Assembly: GCA_027576995.1 (NCBI GenBank) | Contig: JANBQC010000301.1 | Span: forward strand, 1-33,046 | Direction of reading: 5' to 3' | DNA from: Dimargaris cristalligena | Lineage: Eukaryota; Kickxellomycota; Dimargaritomycetes; Dimargaritales; Dimargaritaceae | DNA length: 33,046 bases | Made by a program: the position numbers and the translations under genes | Notes under the pieces: generated by a model | The model's database searches: none | Told to the model about the DNA's origin: nothing | Seen by the model: the letters and a program-made list of their open reading frames with translations, nothing else | Shown: positions 20,000 through 31,175 of the stretch, in pieces | Numbering within the stretch: the stretch's first letter is position 1 | Layout of the letters: every line of letters begins with the position of its first letter

Positions 20000-22826
20000 T
20001 TAAATAAAATCAAACAAATAGTTTTCAATTTCGAACTGGACGCTGTGGCTAATGTGGCGGATTAGTTCGTAGCTCACATTGCATTTACATTTAATACCGT
20101 CCAGTTGGCTGGCATTTGAAGTCCGAACAAGTAAGCGAAGGGTAACCAGAGACGCGATCTATGGCAGCACCAGTATCCCAATGGTACGCAAGTAATAGTA
20201 GAAGCAGAAGCAGAGCATAAATAGTTAGTAATGAGACTGGATATGGCACTCAATGGACATAAAGAGAATATGTCAAACTTGGGCAAAAAATGAAGTGAAG
20301 CTGCTATTTCAACCGCAACTTTAGTTACCTGAGATTGGATCTCGATGGAATTCTCGATAGGGTCCACTAATATACTATAGAAAATGGCCAGCATGCGTTC
20401 GATGGGGAAGGATTTGGGACCGAGTAGTTGTTGACGGTGCTAAATATGCCATAAGCAAGTGGACATAGCAAAGGGACCGAAGCCATTGATAAATATCGGG
20501 GAAGATAGAGTTAAGGGATGCATATGGGTGAATATATGTGAGAATAGCTTTTAACCAGTAATATTGGCCTTATCTAATGGATTTTTCATTGTACAGCCTG
20601 AATGAACTTCTCCCATATCAAATCGGTCGCTGATTATCACAATTCACCTTTAACTGGTGATCTGGGCAATATCACCAAGGTTTTACAGTAGCTCTAATTT
20701 GTCACATTTATCAACTTACCTTGCCACCAGTATTGGACATCATTTGCTTTTGGATCGCTTGTTTGCCACGTTTCGAATAGCTCGTCGACTCCTTCCCCTT
20801 GGAGAAGAAGCGGACATCCAGGCGGGCGGGGTTGTACGAGGCCAGGAACGATGCGATGAGAAGGAATTTGGTGTAGTAGGGCAAATCGAAATCCACTGTA
20901 ATTTCAAAGCCGAGGTATACAGTATCAGGCGTTAGTTTACGTGAGTAGTGCAGCCATTGATTTCAAAAGGATATGGTACAAGTCCTGATAATGAGAGGAA
21001 GACCTGGAAACTGCTATACTCTCGCCCGTTATTGAACCAACAAGGACATGCCTTGGGCAGTATTTAGCAACAGCCTAACGTATAGTGGTCACTTACACTT
21101 GGTTTTGATGCGTAGATGGAGTGCATCCGATTCAATTGGATTGCCCAGTATTGAGGTGCCGGAGTCCTCCGGGTCGCTACTATTATCGTCGCTATCATCA
21201 CCAGGGCGCCGAACGCGGATATGGCGCAGCCATTCTGCACTCGATATTTCCCTCAGATATAGTTTGTCCGCAGCAGCAGCGAAATAGGTTTGGCAAAGGC
21301 GGAATAATTTGGGGACCTCCGACCGTTTGGCTAGAGAGAGCGCATGAGGGAAGATTGTAAAAATGCCGTTTCCAATAAGTGAGTGGCGATGGATAAACCA
21401 GAGGTGGTCTAAAGAGTAAAGGCCCCATTCCGAAATAGACGACAATATGTAAGTATGTTAGGGCAGTTAATAACCGCGCGAGAATCGTTTTTCGGACAAG
21501 TGACTTACCGCGACCATCAAAGAGTGGCTCACAAAATTTGGGGAACAACAAGGCCACTAAATGGCGGAGCTCGTTGATGTCCTTGCAGTTTCGGCTGAAA
21601 ACATCATAGACTACACTAATAAAACTCAGGTAAAAGTCCAGTGGCTCATCGGAAGGACATTTGAGGGCAAGAATTTTCATAGTGTCTTCTTTGCCGTAGA
21701 TTGGGAACCGGACGAGGAGGGGTTCCTGTATCCCGTTACGCGGCCTAAACTTATCCCAGGGCACACAGCTGATGAGGATAATGGTAGTCGGGATATCCGT
21801 CTAGTGATTCATGCGGAAAAAGGGATTATTTGGAACACAAAACAAAACGAGGGCTGAAATGGGTGAGTTCCAAACTATGAGATGCCGGTATCGTTTGGTG
21901 TATAAATTCAGGTATAATAGGCTGAGGCCGGACCCGGTAAGCAATAGTGCACTATAGACTCTTCCTTGGTGGATGACAGTATATTTGATGATGGCCGTGG
22001 AAATCATAAACATATTATTATCGACTAAATAGTGGAATGATTACCAGCTCAGCAATGCGGAGGAACGCCGGCAGGAAGGTGGGCCCCATATCACGGAGTT
22101 TTTCCGCGTTATCGAATACCTACAAATCATATGGAAAACGATATGATGGCATCTAGACCACATATGAAAATTAGTTGCTATATAAAGAGAGAAGGAATGC
22201 AATGAGAACCCCAAATAATAGTCGGATTCTGGATAAATTGATGCAGCAATCAGAGGCCAGCAAGGTCAAACTTACAATGTAGCGGGGTAACTGATGGGCG
22301 CCATCGAGTCGCCTCATAAAGCTAATAAATTCCTGCATCGAGTCGCATTTGACATTGCTCAGGAACCCCGTTTCAAAACTGGGATGTGAGTCGCCTAGCT
22401 GCTTAAGGATATGTTCAAAGACCAAGCGGGGGGTATAGCATTCGACGCAGCTTATGTAGGCGGCGTGAGTCGAGTCAAATATCTCACTCAGGATAAACCG
22501 GACAATGCTTGTTTTGCCGGTTGATTCATGGCCGTAAATAAACAGAAACGGGGGGCTAGTGTCTGCGGGCTAAGAGGATATATAGGTAAACGAATAAACC
22601 CGACAGAAGAATTAGGGGGGTTAGAGCTATGCCAATGGAATCGAAGCTTTAAAGTAGGAACCAAGAGGAAATGCCCCCGGTAGAAGTAGCGGCCCGATGA
22701 AATCGGCTAGGCGGGACCTACTTGACCAAGGTACCGTAACAGTTGGTCGACCTGGGGCTCCCGACCGGGAAAGCGCTGGGCAGCGCTTCGGCGAAGTAGC
22801 GTTAAATTAACCGTCGAGGCAGTCAT
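20000..22826 (-). CDS. ORC5: Origin recognition complex subunit 5 (Orc5)
   Basis: Eight exons: 22722-22826, 22276-22569, 22045-22119, 21509-21800, 21097-21330, 20720-20895, 20329-20439 and 20000-20158, giving 481 residues (yeast Orc5 is 479). Donors are mostly GTAAGT or GTAGGT; intron 3 uses GTAATC and intron 6 ends TTTAG. The start MTASTVNLTLLRRSAAQRFP leads into FPGREPQVDQLL. The AAA+ core shows Walker A GHESTGKT (48-55), the Walker B-like VFDNAEKLRDMGPTFLPAF (from 134) and sensor-1-like TTIILISCVPWDKFR. The C-terminal half has the conserved LYLREISSAEW, LPYYTKFLLIASFLASYNPA, FFSKGKES, LLGPKSFPIERMLAIFYSI and, at the end, VQFEIENYLFDFI. Orc5 is a structural AAA+ subunit of ORC that binds ATP and helps load MCM at origins. 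An acidic Ser/Asp stretch (GDDSDDNSSDPEDSG) interrupts the middle region. Confidence 0.95.
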
Positions 22827-25542
22827 TTGGCGAATCGTTCTTTTCGGAAGGTCAATGGGCTCTCAACAGTAACAAGCGGTTGAAGAACGGCACTCCAGCG
22901 AGAGGCCTTGGGATGTAGAATAAAGCGGAATCACTAGTTGGGAAAGGGATAGAGTTTAAAATGGTATATGGATTTCCACTACTTCATGTAAACCCTGAGT
23001 AGATCATGGTGGAGTCTGCTGGAAATCCTACCCCCAAGTGCACTTGAGGGTTATTTAGTGCTCAATAGGTTTAGAGTTGTCAATACAATGAGCCTGCCAA
23101 TCGTGGGGCCTTTTTCAGACTAAGTTATAAACAACCCATTGTGTACCCTTTTAGTTTGGCCTATTTACGGGCTAATCATGTGGGCTAAAATATCGGTACA
23201 TAATGGATATGGGTGGAATTCAGCGCGGCTGTAAAAGGCTATAATTAAAGAATGGATGGGAAAATATATTGGAGATTTGGTTTTAACAAGTAGTAGTATT
23301 AGCCTCATCCTACGGATTTATTGTTATACAATCCAGTCGAACCTCTCTCATATTGAGATTATTTGAGTGACTGTCCTTATTCTCCATTGTCATTTGGGGT
23401 GGTTGGTACTTCACTTTATTGACGAACTCAAAGAGAGAACCTTGATCTTTCTTTACGAATGCGATTCTTTATTATCCTCAATGAATTAGTAACTAGTCAA
23501 AACTTGACCCTCCCAGACCTAGTAGTAATTGATTGCCAATGTAGAGGTTTCAGCTAACAGTATATTTTACGGCCCAAATACCATTGAAAGAATAGCTGAC
23601 ATTCGCTTCTCTTTAGTTCAACCTGCCTCAGTGCCACCTGCACTGTATGGTTGTAACAATGCCTTGATGGATATCCAGTCTATAGACCGTATATATACCT
23701 GTTGACGATTTCCCTCAAGTGCCAAATTGCGCGCACAGTCCTTGATACTTAACACCACCGTACTGACATGGTAATAATCATCCGGTGATTAAAGTTAAGG
23801 CCCTCCTTTCTCAGTCATTGCCTTATGTTTCAAATCAGTCACCAACCTAGATTGTAAGTTTCAAATCGGATTAACGGGTTTTTATTGGCACACTTCAGTT
23901 TATCGTGTTAAATAACCAAAGTAATTTTGGCCGGCACATCTCTAGGTTCCACCTTATTGCACCGACTTCCAGCATCCACTAATTATATTCAAGTGAGGGC
24001 GACTAAATTGGGATACCTCCTATACTTATCAATCAGCCAGTTAGCCATATCCTAGTATCCCCACTATCTGTTCTCACTGTCGCGCTTAATGATTGAAGAG
24101 ATTAAAGCCGACCAGCTTTCAGCTCTCGACACAGCCATGTCCCAATGGTATTAATGAGAAGCGGAAATTCAATCACTATAGGTATTACCTCCATTTGGCC
24201 ATTCTCGCCTCCCTCCCAACACCATACATTATGTATTCATACGGAAGAGGTTCAACCAGGCCTTATAACGACAAATCCGTTGGCTGAGGCAAAAACTGCT
24301 GGTTACAAAATCATCATCCCGCCTACTTTCCTAGGCACATATCATTTAAAACATATAATTGTCCAAATTGATCTTGTCTGTATACTACCGCCTTTATTAT
24401 TCTCAAATTGCAATTGCCATTTAGAAATTTCCCTTCGCAACCTTATTTCGAGTATCCTCTGAACCCACTCCTCCCAGATGCGGGTTATTCTGGCAGCAAC
24501 TAGGACTTTACCCTAAAACACTCACCCTTATATTGATATTCATGTTTATGATTATATATTAAGTGTCCGATTGGGCCATATTGCGACCGGTAAGGTGGGG
24601 GCGCTTGCCTATTCCCCTACCTTGCCCCGACCCTCTCATTTAACAAAGCGTGACAGTCCTTTATAACCACCCTCTCCATTCATGCTACTCATATTACTCT
24701 TTTCGAGAGCAGCGTGCTCAAAGATACCAATAGGCAAGCAAAAGTGGTGCTGCATCACCCATCGGAAACATCGAACATCACGGCTTTTCCTAGCTGATGC
24801 CATAGTGACTGGTGAATGGTACACGCCTATCCCCTAGGTGACCTGCCCGGCGAATTTAGGAAAAAGGCAATCACGCCGGAGCGAACCATTGTCCGGTATT
24901 AAAGAGCCTAGAGATCACGGAACAATTCACTGGTTGGGTTGGGCGGTGAATGAAAGAAAGTCGATCTTAATGGCCAAGATGAACGATAACTATACTATCT
25001 CTTCCCCCCTTCTTCGCCATCATCATTCATGTCGCCCCATACTGTGGATTCACTAAAGCGAATCCAAGGTTCAAAGACCAAAGGAATAAAAAAAGGGTGG
25101 TTGTCTAACTTTAAAGACCCTATAGCCGACAGTGCGGTGGATAGGAAAAGGGGGGTACGAGGGAGATGCGGAGTGGACAGGTCTATGTATACACACTAAA
25201 GGGCCAGTGGCCGATCCCTTCCAGTCAATCGTAAAATCCTGGATCGCCGTCAAGTCCGATCATCACTCCTTTCCCTTGCTCCAATCGAAAAAAGACTGTA
25301 ACGAACAAAGGCTAATTTAAACTATCCTAAAGAAAATGGATTGCCACAGCAGGAACCAATGTCGTGAAACGAAGGGGGAGTAAAACGGAGCCACTCACCC
25401 AGTCGCACGGCGCACAGGGGAGAGGGGCGGAGTATGAACCCATGGCCTTTGAAATTGGGGGAATGACAGGCCGTATATAATCGGTACCGCCATATTACAG
25501 GCTCTCTCCGCCACGGGGAGACCTGTATTTTTATAAAAATAA

Positions 25543-25553
25543 CCCCCCCCCCC
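25543..25553. repeat. C11 homopolymer
   Basis: Eleven consecutive C bases in non-coding DNA, preceded by a short AT-rich stretch. Confidence 0.9.
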
Positions 25554-26068
25554 TAAATTGGATAGTAGATATAGGTGCTATAATAGTGCCTTGGTACATC
25601 CACACCTTCGGACTCCGATACTAGTGAGCCTTACGCCTATTGGAAAATGCAACTGTAGAGGGTCGATCTATGGGGTTGGTCTTACGGGCAATCGTAGAAT
25701 TATCAACGAACAAGCGCGATGACGCTGAAGTTGATGAGGCAATTTGGGTGATCCTTTTTCCCTTTGCAACTCAAAAAGGGTTAGGATTAGGGGGAGGGTA
25801 TAGCAGGGACGATCGTGGCGAGGGCTAGATAGGCCCTATAATTAGATATTGCGGATGAGGGAGCTTCCTTCAATCGGAGCTCCAGGATAGATTGGGTGTA
25901 AAGTTAGTCATTTATTTACATGGTGGGTCATGATTCAAGATATTCGAGAGACCAGCTGGCTTAAATATTACCAATAGAGGGGGTACAATAGACAAGAAGA
26001 GGTATAAGTCGCATAGGGATAAAAATATATAAGTATATTACTGTAATAGTGATCGGTAAACGATGCTA

Positions 26069-26080
26069 TTTTTTTTTTTT
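26069..26080. repeat. T12 homopolymer
   Basis: Twelve consecutive T bases in the 3' flank of the HMG-box gene. Confidence 0.9.
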
Positions 26081-26364
26081 GGAATAGGATTCAGGACAGA
26101 GGGTACACAGCTGAAACATACAATACTGGAAACAATAATATAGTCATGGGGGTAGCCGAGATGGATTATAGTCAGGTTCCGTGTCCTGGTGGAAGGTATT
26201 GTTCATTAGTCAACCGTAGTGTGGGTTTCGGAAGGCCAGAGGGGAGAGGGCACACGGGGAACGGTGGGGGGAGTGATGCAGAGTATAACAAACTGAGATG
26301 GGCCGAATGCAGTGGTGGAAGGGAGGGAGGGTGAGGGCCGCTGTTTCATCCGCCCGGTTACGCT

Positions 26365-28005
26365 CTAAATCCCCGAGGAGACGTTGCCGTAACCGCTGTT
26401 AGCATACTGTGATACAGAGTAGGGATCCGGTGAGGCAAACGCCTGGTGGTTTGCATAGGGGTTGGAGGAATCCGCTGTGGGTTGTGGTAGGCTGCAGGCC
26501 ATATCTAAAGCCCGGTCACCAATGGACTGCGACTCGTACCCGTTGGCCATGCCCTGGTTGGAGGATAGTACGAAATCCTGCACATCAGAAGGGAGGGTGG
26601 CCATCGTCTGAATGCGCTGCTGCTGGCCTCGGCCATCCAGGCCACTGCTGGGGGAATGGTGGCTATTGGATTCAAAAGATTTGCTGTCGCTCATATCCGA
26701 TACGAGGGTCGACTGCTCCCATTCGGATAGGAAATGGCGGTATCCGTTGGCGTTGGTCGCTTCCTTGGCGGGCATACTACCGTCGTAGGCGTTAGCCGAC
26801 GATGCGGAGTTGGATGAGGTTGAGGGGGGAGGGAGGTGGCTAGAGCCGGCGGGAACCGAAAAGAATTCGTTGACGGGGACGGAGGCCAACGAGCTGCGGT
26901 GGGACGGGTATTCGAACCCGAAGGGCTGATCCCGAGCGGCGAGGAGGCCGTCGGGGCGTTCGGGTAGGCGGTGCAGCAAGTCCCCGAGCATGTCGTTGGC
27001 GGAGGACCGACGGGGGCGGGGCCCACCGTCCATACTCCCGGTGGCGGTGGGGGAGAGGGAGCCGGACATGGGCGGCGGTGCGAGGGACTGGCTCCGGTGG
27101 TAGCCGCTGCGGACCCCAAAGGGACTGCCGCGACCGTAGTCTGGCACGGGGTAGCTGCCGCCCACGGGGTAAGGGGAGCTGCCCATCATACCGGACTGGT
27201 GGGGGAGCGAGCTCATGTAGGCGCCGGAGTGGGGAACCCCGAACATGGGTTCGTACTGGCCACCGGTCGCCAGAGCCAAATCCATTCGCTCCCGCTTTTT
27301 GGCGTGCTTGTCGGTCCGGCGAGGGTTGTACTTGTAGTTGGGGTACTTTTTCTTGTGCTCTTCTTTGGCCTGCTCGGCGAGGCGGCCGTAGTGTTCCTTA
27401 ACGCTCTCGGGGGCGTTCTTCCACATTTCGCCGACTTTCTTGGAGACGATCTTTTGGTTCATGTTGGGGTTGTCCTTGATGACCAGCTTCTGCATATCTT
27501 TCCGATAGAGCATAAAACTGTTGTGGGGGCGACCGATCTTCTCCTCCTTGGCCCGGGCCTTGCTCTTCATGGGACCGACGGTAGAGAGGGCCTGGGGCAG
27601 CTGGTAAAAATTGCCCTGACCCGGCATGCCGTAGTGCTGGCCGGGATGCTCCATACCCATAGGGTTGGATTGGAACGGGACGCTATCGGGTGGCATCTGC
27701 TCGTAGTAGCCGTGGTAAGCGGGGGTGAAGGCGGGCTGGTGATAGGGCATGTTTTCGATGCCCGTGACGGGGAGGCTGGGCTGGGAGGGGGGCATCATGT
27801 AGGAGGTCGGCATAAAGCTATTCATAGAGGGGGCTGACGAGTGAGCACCGACGTTGTTGTGGCCATGGGCGCCCGGCTGGGGAAGTTGATGGGACAATTG
27901 TTCAATTTGAGGGGTCTCTGGGTAAGGGTTGCTGGTGAAGTCGTCGTACGACCGCGTCGCCTCAGGATGAGAGTTGTGGTAGTGGTTGGGGTGATGGGAG
28001 GCCAT
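26365..28005 (-). CDS. HMG-box (MATA/sexM-like) transcription factor
   Basis: A single uninterrupted exon of 546 residues. The first ATG (CACACCATGGCC, strong context) gives MASHHPNHYH. The frame stays open 10 codons further upstream but contains no ATG there. Residues 1-145 are rich in His, Pro, Gln, Met and Tyr and look disordered. One HMG box spans about 157-228, with GRPHNSFMLYRKDM, NQKIVSKKVGEMWKN, KEHYGRLAEQAK and KKKYPNYKYNPRR. The RP-N-F-LYR opening and YPxYKYxP ending are those of the sequence-specific MATA/Ste11/SOX class rather than the HMGB class. The C-terminal 300 residues are low-complexity Ser/Pro/Gly, a likely transactivation region. Proteins of this class control mating and sexual development in fungi, but they also form larger families with other roles, so the specific function is open. 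It is the only intronless gene among the six. Confidence 0.9.
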   Translation of the reverse strand: MASHHPNHYHNSHPEATRSYDDFTSNPYPETPQIEQLSHQLPQPGAHGHNNVGAHSSAPSMNSFMPTSYMMPPSQPSLPVTGIENMPYHQPAFTPAYHGYYEQMPPDSVPFQSNPMGMEHPGQHYGMPGQGNFYQLPQALSTVGPMKSKARAKEEKIGRPHNSFMLYRKDMQKLVIKDNPNMNQKIVSKKVGEMWKNAPESVKEHYGRLAEQAKEEHKKKYPNYKYNPRRTDKHAKKRERMDLALATGGQYEPMFGVPHSGAYMSSLPHQSGMMGSSPYPVGGSYPVPDYGRGSPFGVRSGYHRSQSLAPPPMSGSLSPTATGSMDGGPRPRRSSANDMLGDLLHRLPERPDGLLAARDQPFGFEYPSHRSSLASVPVNEFFSVPAGSSHLPPPSTSSNSASSANAYDGSMPAKEATNANGYRHFLSEWEQSTLVSDMSDSKSFESNSHHSPSSGLDGRGQQQRIQTMATLPSDVQDFVLSSNQGMANGYESQSIGDRALDMACSLPQPTADSSNPYANHQAFASPDPYSVSQYANSGYGNVSSGI

Positions 28006-28625
28006 GGTGTGTGGATACAACTTGGGCAATCCCAAAAGCAGCGAGGGACTAGGGTAGATAGAGGTGGGTGGGTGGGTAAACCGAAACCGAAAATTGGGGT
28101 GACTTAATTATAAAACAAATAAATCTTGAAGCAGAGGCAGGTAGTGCCGACAATGAAGCTAGTGAGTGAGAGGCGGGAGGTGTCGATAGAGGGGTTGGGA
28201 ATGAATGGATACAGAGTAAATAATCGATGCAAGCAAGATATAACTATGACAAGAGGCTAGACTAAGATATGTGTGTCGGAGGGCGAGATTGAGAACGGTT
28301 TGTAGCGGGTGATATGAGGATCCACGAAGCAAGGAAAGCGGGCAAGCGCGGTCTAAGCGGTGGTATGGTACAAGGAGGGTACAGAGGTATAATAGGGAGA
28401 ATGGCCGATCGATAAGGTCGGAACTATAAATAGGGATTGTAATAGAGGTAAGGTAAAGGAGGCGGAGGTTAGTGGGAACAGCTGTGGCTCGACTGGGAGT
28501 AGAATGTGATGGTGAATGACTTCAGGGCCGGCAAAGGTGTTCCTTTTAAACCTTTTGAAGGATAGCGAGGGGGGAGGTTGGGCGGAGTGCGGGGGCCAAG
28601 CCAATGGATAATTAGGGTGGTTGAC

Positions 28626-28656
28626 GGGAGGGAGAGGAGAGGGAAAGGGGGGGAGG
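28626..28656. promoter_or_regulatory. 31-nt polypurine tract upstream of the HMG-box gene
   Basis: An unbroken G/A run on plus is a C/T run on the gene strand, about 620 nt upstream of the HMG ATG. Pyrimidine tracts are common in fungal core promoters. No binding factor can be named from sequence. Confidence 0.3.
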
Positions 28657-29064
28657 CGACGAATAGTAGAGCAGAATCTCAGGCATAGTGGCAACCGTGA
28701 TTGACCAATCCACCAGCAACGGGGACAGCGTCTCTTCCATTCGCCCTTATCGAAGTGGGAGGGCCATTTATAATACGATACTACAGCTAGGCCGATCTGT
28801 CCCTCGAAATTGGGGTGTAGAGCCCGCATTGAAAAGGGGAAGTGGGGTGTTGCCAAATGGGGAAACGATACCAATCTCATCCACACTGTATATCAGGGAA
28901 AGCGTAGTATTGTTATCAGCCCTATTAAACCGGTTCCATTCTAATGCACAAGAGAGGGGAGGAACCGAAACTAAGGGATCGCTATATGAGCATCTTGGTA
29001 TTTGGGACTAGGCACCCCCACAGTCGCTCCCCTCAGATAGTCCCCCATTTTTGAATAAATATAA

Positions 29065-29086
29065 ATATATATATATATATATATAT
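29065..29086. repeat. (AT)11 microsatellite
   Basis: Eleven uninterrupted AT units in non-coding DNA; length variation is likely. Confidence 0.9.
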
Positions 29087-30549
29087 GTAACATAAAAAAC
29101 CAGTGCTGTCTCAGAATGTCACTTCCATCTACATCTCAATAATTGGTGGTCCAAAGATACGCGTGCTCCCTCCCCCCACCCTGCTTTTCTACAGCATTAA
29201 GGGCGATGGAGGTTCCCTTAATGCTGGTCGGGGTGGGAATAATAACCGGCCCAGCCACGACAGGTTTACCACCACCCTTAGGGGGGAAGGAAGGGTCGGC
29301 GGGGAAGAATGACTGCCAGTGTTTGGTCACCGGGGTGTCAGCGTTAAGCTGGTATCTGCAGGTCTACGCGGTCTTACTACCACCTTGCCACCCTGATATC
29401 GGCCTAGGATTATCTCAACAGGCTAAGCTTCCTCGTGCATGAAAACATTTCGGTTTTTCGATATTCCTCGAATGTCCCTCTTCCCCAGTTTTCCATTCTC
29501 CATCCCCCAAACTCCGTGGTTGGTCGCTGGCCATGCGCATCGGTCAATCGGTTTGGTTGTTCAAATACGCCGGTGGTATTGGTTTCCCTTATTCCCTCTT
29601 ATACCTTTCATCGATTGACAGTGTATCGAATGATAATTGTGAAGTGTGAATTTAAGGGGTTTGAAACCCATGTCCCGAAGCGAGTGGCGACGACCTATAA
29701 CCGCAGATTTATTTCTGCCCGCAAATGCCGCCATTTGTTGAAATATGGCTATAAAAATAGATGGTTCTGACGAATGGGGCGGACTTTGAATTCGAATTGA
29801 CTATAGTACTATAGGACTCCTAAGCCCGCTGGTTACCCTTGAATGGTGAAGCCTTATAATTTGCAAAATGGAATACGGGAGTAGAATTAAACGTTGGATG
29901 TCGTATTTTAGAAACGGCGAAGTATGGTCTCCCTTGTGCTGCTTGCCTGACCAACACCGGCGGAGACTAGTGCCATTGTTGTCGTTGGCCAAACCCATTT
30001 CAGTTCATTTTTCTCAATCTGCATTGCGGGCTAACATGGTTAACGTGGCATAACCAAACAATAGGCGATTTCTTTCTGCCCGCCCTCTCTCGCAAAGGCT
30101 CCTCCACTTATACTACTCATCCAATTTCGGTTGAGCTCCCTTTACAGTGACTGTTCAATAGGAAATCCACCAGCTGAGTATGCTGATATGGAGCTCCTGT
30201 TGGGATTGCCCTTGTGCGTATCGGCTTGGATCGATGCAAATCGTAGGGATATACGCTCAGCGGACGCTCAATAGGCTAACCATAAAATATAGAGGTTTCA
30301 TTTGAACGGGCAGATAAGGGATCCGACCATTAATCCTCGATTAAATGAGATTTGGGGTGGTGCTATTTCTGCCTTTTACTATTTTTATTTTAGTTTTTGG
30401 CTAAAGAGCTCGAGAATGGAAAGGGTAATGAGAGAGGATAGCCCTGCTCCCCGACCGGGCTGCCCATATCAATTTTTTTTAAGCCATTATAGTCTACCAT
30501 TCTCGTTGTAGAGTAGTCGGAACAGGATTAAGCGAAGTTCCTTGTTTCA

Positions 30550-31175
30550 TCAAGCAGGCTTAGTGGAGAAAAGTACCGCCAGTTCCTCGTAATCTTTGTT
30601 CCCCAATACTGCCACCGATTTTACAATGGCTTCGCTTAATAGCGCCCTTTGGTCCGACGAAATGCCGCTTAGCGGCACAAAGGGGGACAAAAGGACGAGG
30701 CGCCCATCAACGCCCTTGGTACTTGCTCCTCCTCCAGCCGCATTGGTGGACAACAAATGGTCACCCGCCCTCACTTCGAAGTAGGTTGGCAGAGGATTTA
30801 GGAAGCCCTGTATATTTTGGTCTGAAAAAGGGCAAATGAAACTTCTGGCCTGGTATGCAGACGACTGTAGATAATTTTGCCATATGGAATAGGACGTGTG
30901 TGCGTGTGTATGGGGGAGGGTATCTGCAATAGCAGCCGATAACTGTTCACGAAAGGGGGGTCGATTCGGGTAATGGCCAACGTCCCTCCCAGCTCCCTTA
31001 TTTCATCAGTAGTTTATAACATAGTGGTTGGTAAGCACGGCTCCTTGTCAAACTACCTAATCCATATACCACCACCCAGCTAGTAAGTCGGTCGTAAAGG
31101 CACCCTGCAGTTTAATATAGTCCAAAGTGCAAGTTCCAGGCAGTTTCCATATACGGATTATATCCGCTTATTAAT
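30550..31175 (-). CDS. Probable 3' exons of an unidentified minus-strand gene
   Basis: The best-supported piece is a 90-codon open stretch at 30550-30821. It follows a polypyrimidine acceptor (CCCTTTTTCAG) and reads NIQGFLNPLPTYFEV, RAGDHLLSTN, GRLVLLSPFVPL, an amphipathic SSDQRALLSEAIVKSVAVLG and a final FSTKPA stop. It is richer in G+C than its surroundings, as the real exons here are. Two further open stretches upstream on the same strand look alike: about 30924-30996 (ELGGTLAITRIDPPFVNSYR) and about 31081-31173 (IIRIWKLPGTCTLDYIKLQG). The donors between them are weak (no GTAAGT), so exon borders are unsettled and a decayed gene is possible. I do not recognise the family. A competing plus-strand frame with ATG at 30626 (MASLNSALWSDEMPLS) ends at a GTAGGT and cannot be excluded. 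Confidence 0.3.

Larger units (their letters stand above)
22827..26364. other. Long gene-poor interval between ORC5 and the HMG-box gene
   Basis: About 3.5 kb with ordinary CpG and no recognisable protein. Short frames of 50-65 codons occur on both strands (for example 24636-24803 minus from an ATG, and 25640-25828 plus) without motif or splice support. A C11 run lies at 25543-25553 and a T12 run at 26069-26080. AATAAA on the minus strand at 25911-25916 is a candidate poly(A) signal for the HMG-box gene, about 450 nt past its stop. Confidence 0.5.
28006..30549. other. Upstream region of the HMG-box gene and gene-poor DNA
   Basis: The first ~900 nt are the HMG promoter or 5' leader. They are pyrimidine-rich on the gene strand and contain a 175-codon minus frame from an ATG at 28880 (ends 28353) that is Pro/Leu-rich and probably an accident of the composition. 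A GC-rich patch at about 29140-29440 is open in several frames on both strands and I could not choose between them. Further on are short frames such as 29868-30053 plus and 29801-29998 minus, without support. Confidence 0.4.

Noticed and set aside
24636..24803. 55-codon minus-strand frame starting MASARKSRDV
   Set aside because: Protein-like composition but no homology, splice partner or conservation evidence; frames of this length are common here by chance.
25778..25794. Telomere-like GGGTTAGGATTAGGG
   Set aside because: Only two degenerate units; too short to be an interstitial telomere.
26152..26164. tRNA A-box-like string TAGCCGAGATGG
   Set aside because: No matching B box, acceptor stem or anticodon arm follows at the right distance.
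26971..27837. 288-codon plus-strand open frame
   Set aside because: It lies antisense inside the HMG-box coding sequence. Its Gly/Val/His-rich composition mirrors GC-rich codons of the real gene and has no motif.
29136..29442. GC-rich patch open in several frames on both strands
   Set aside because: No frame stands out by motif, ATG context or splice sites, so no gene was called.
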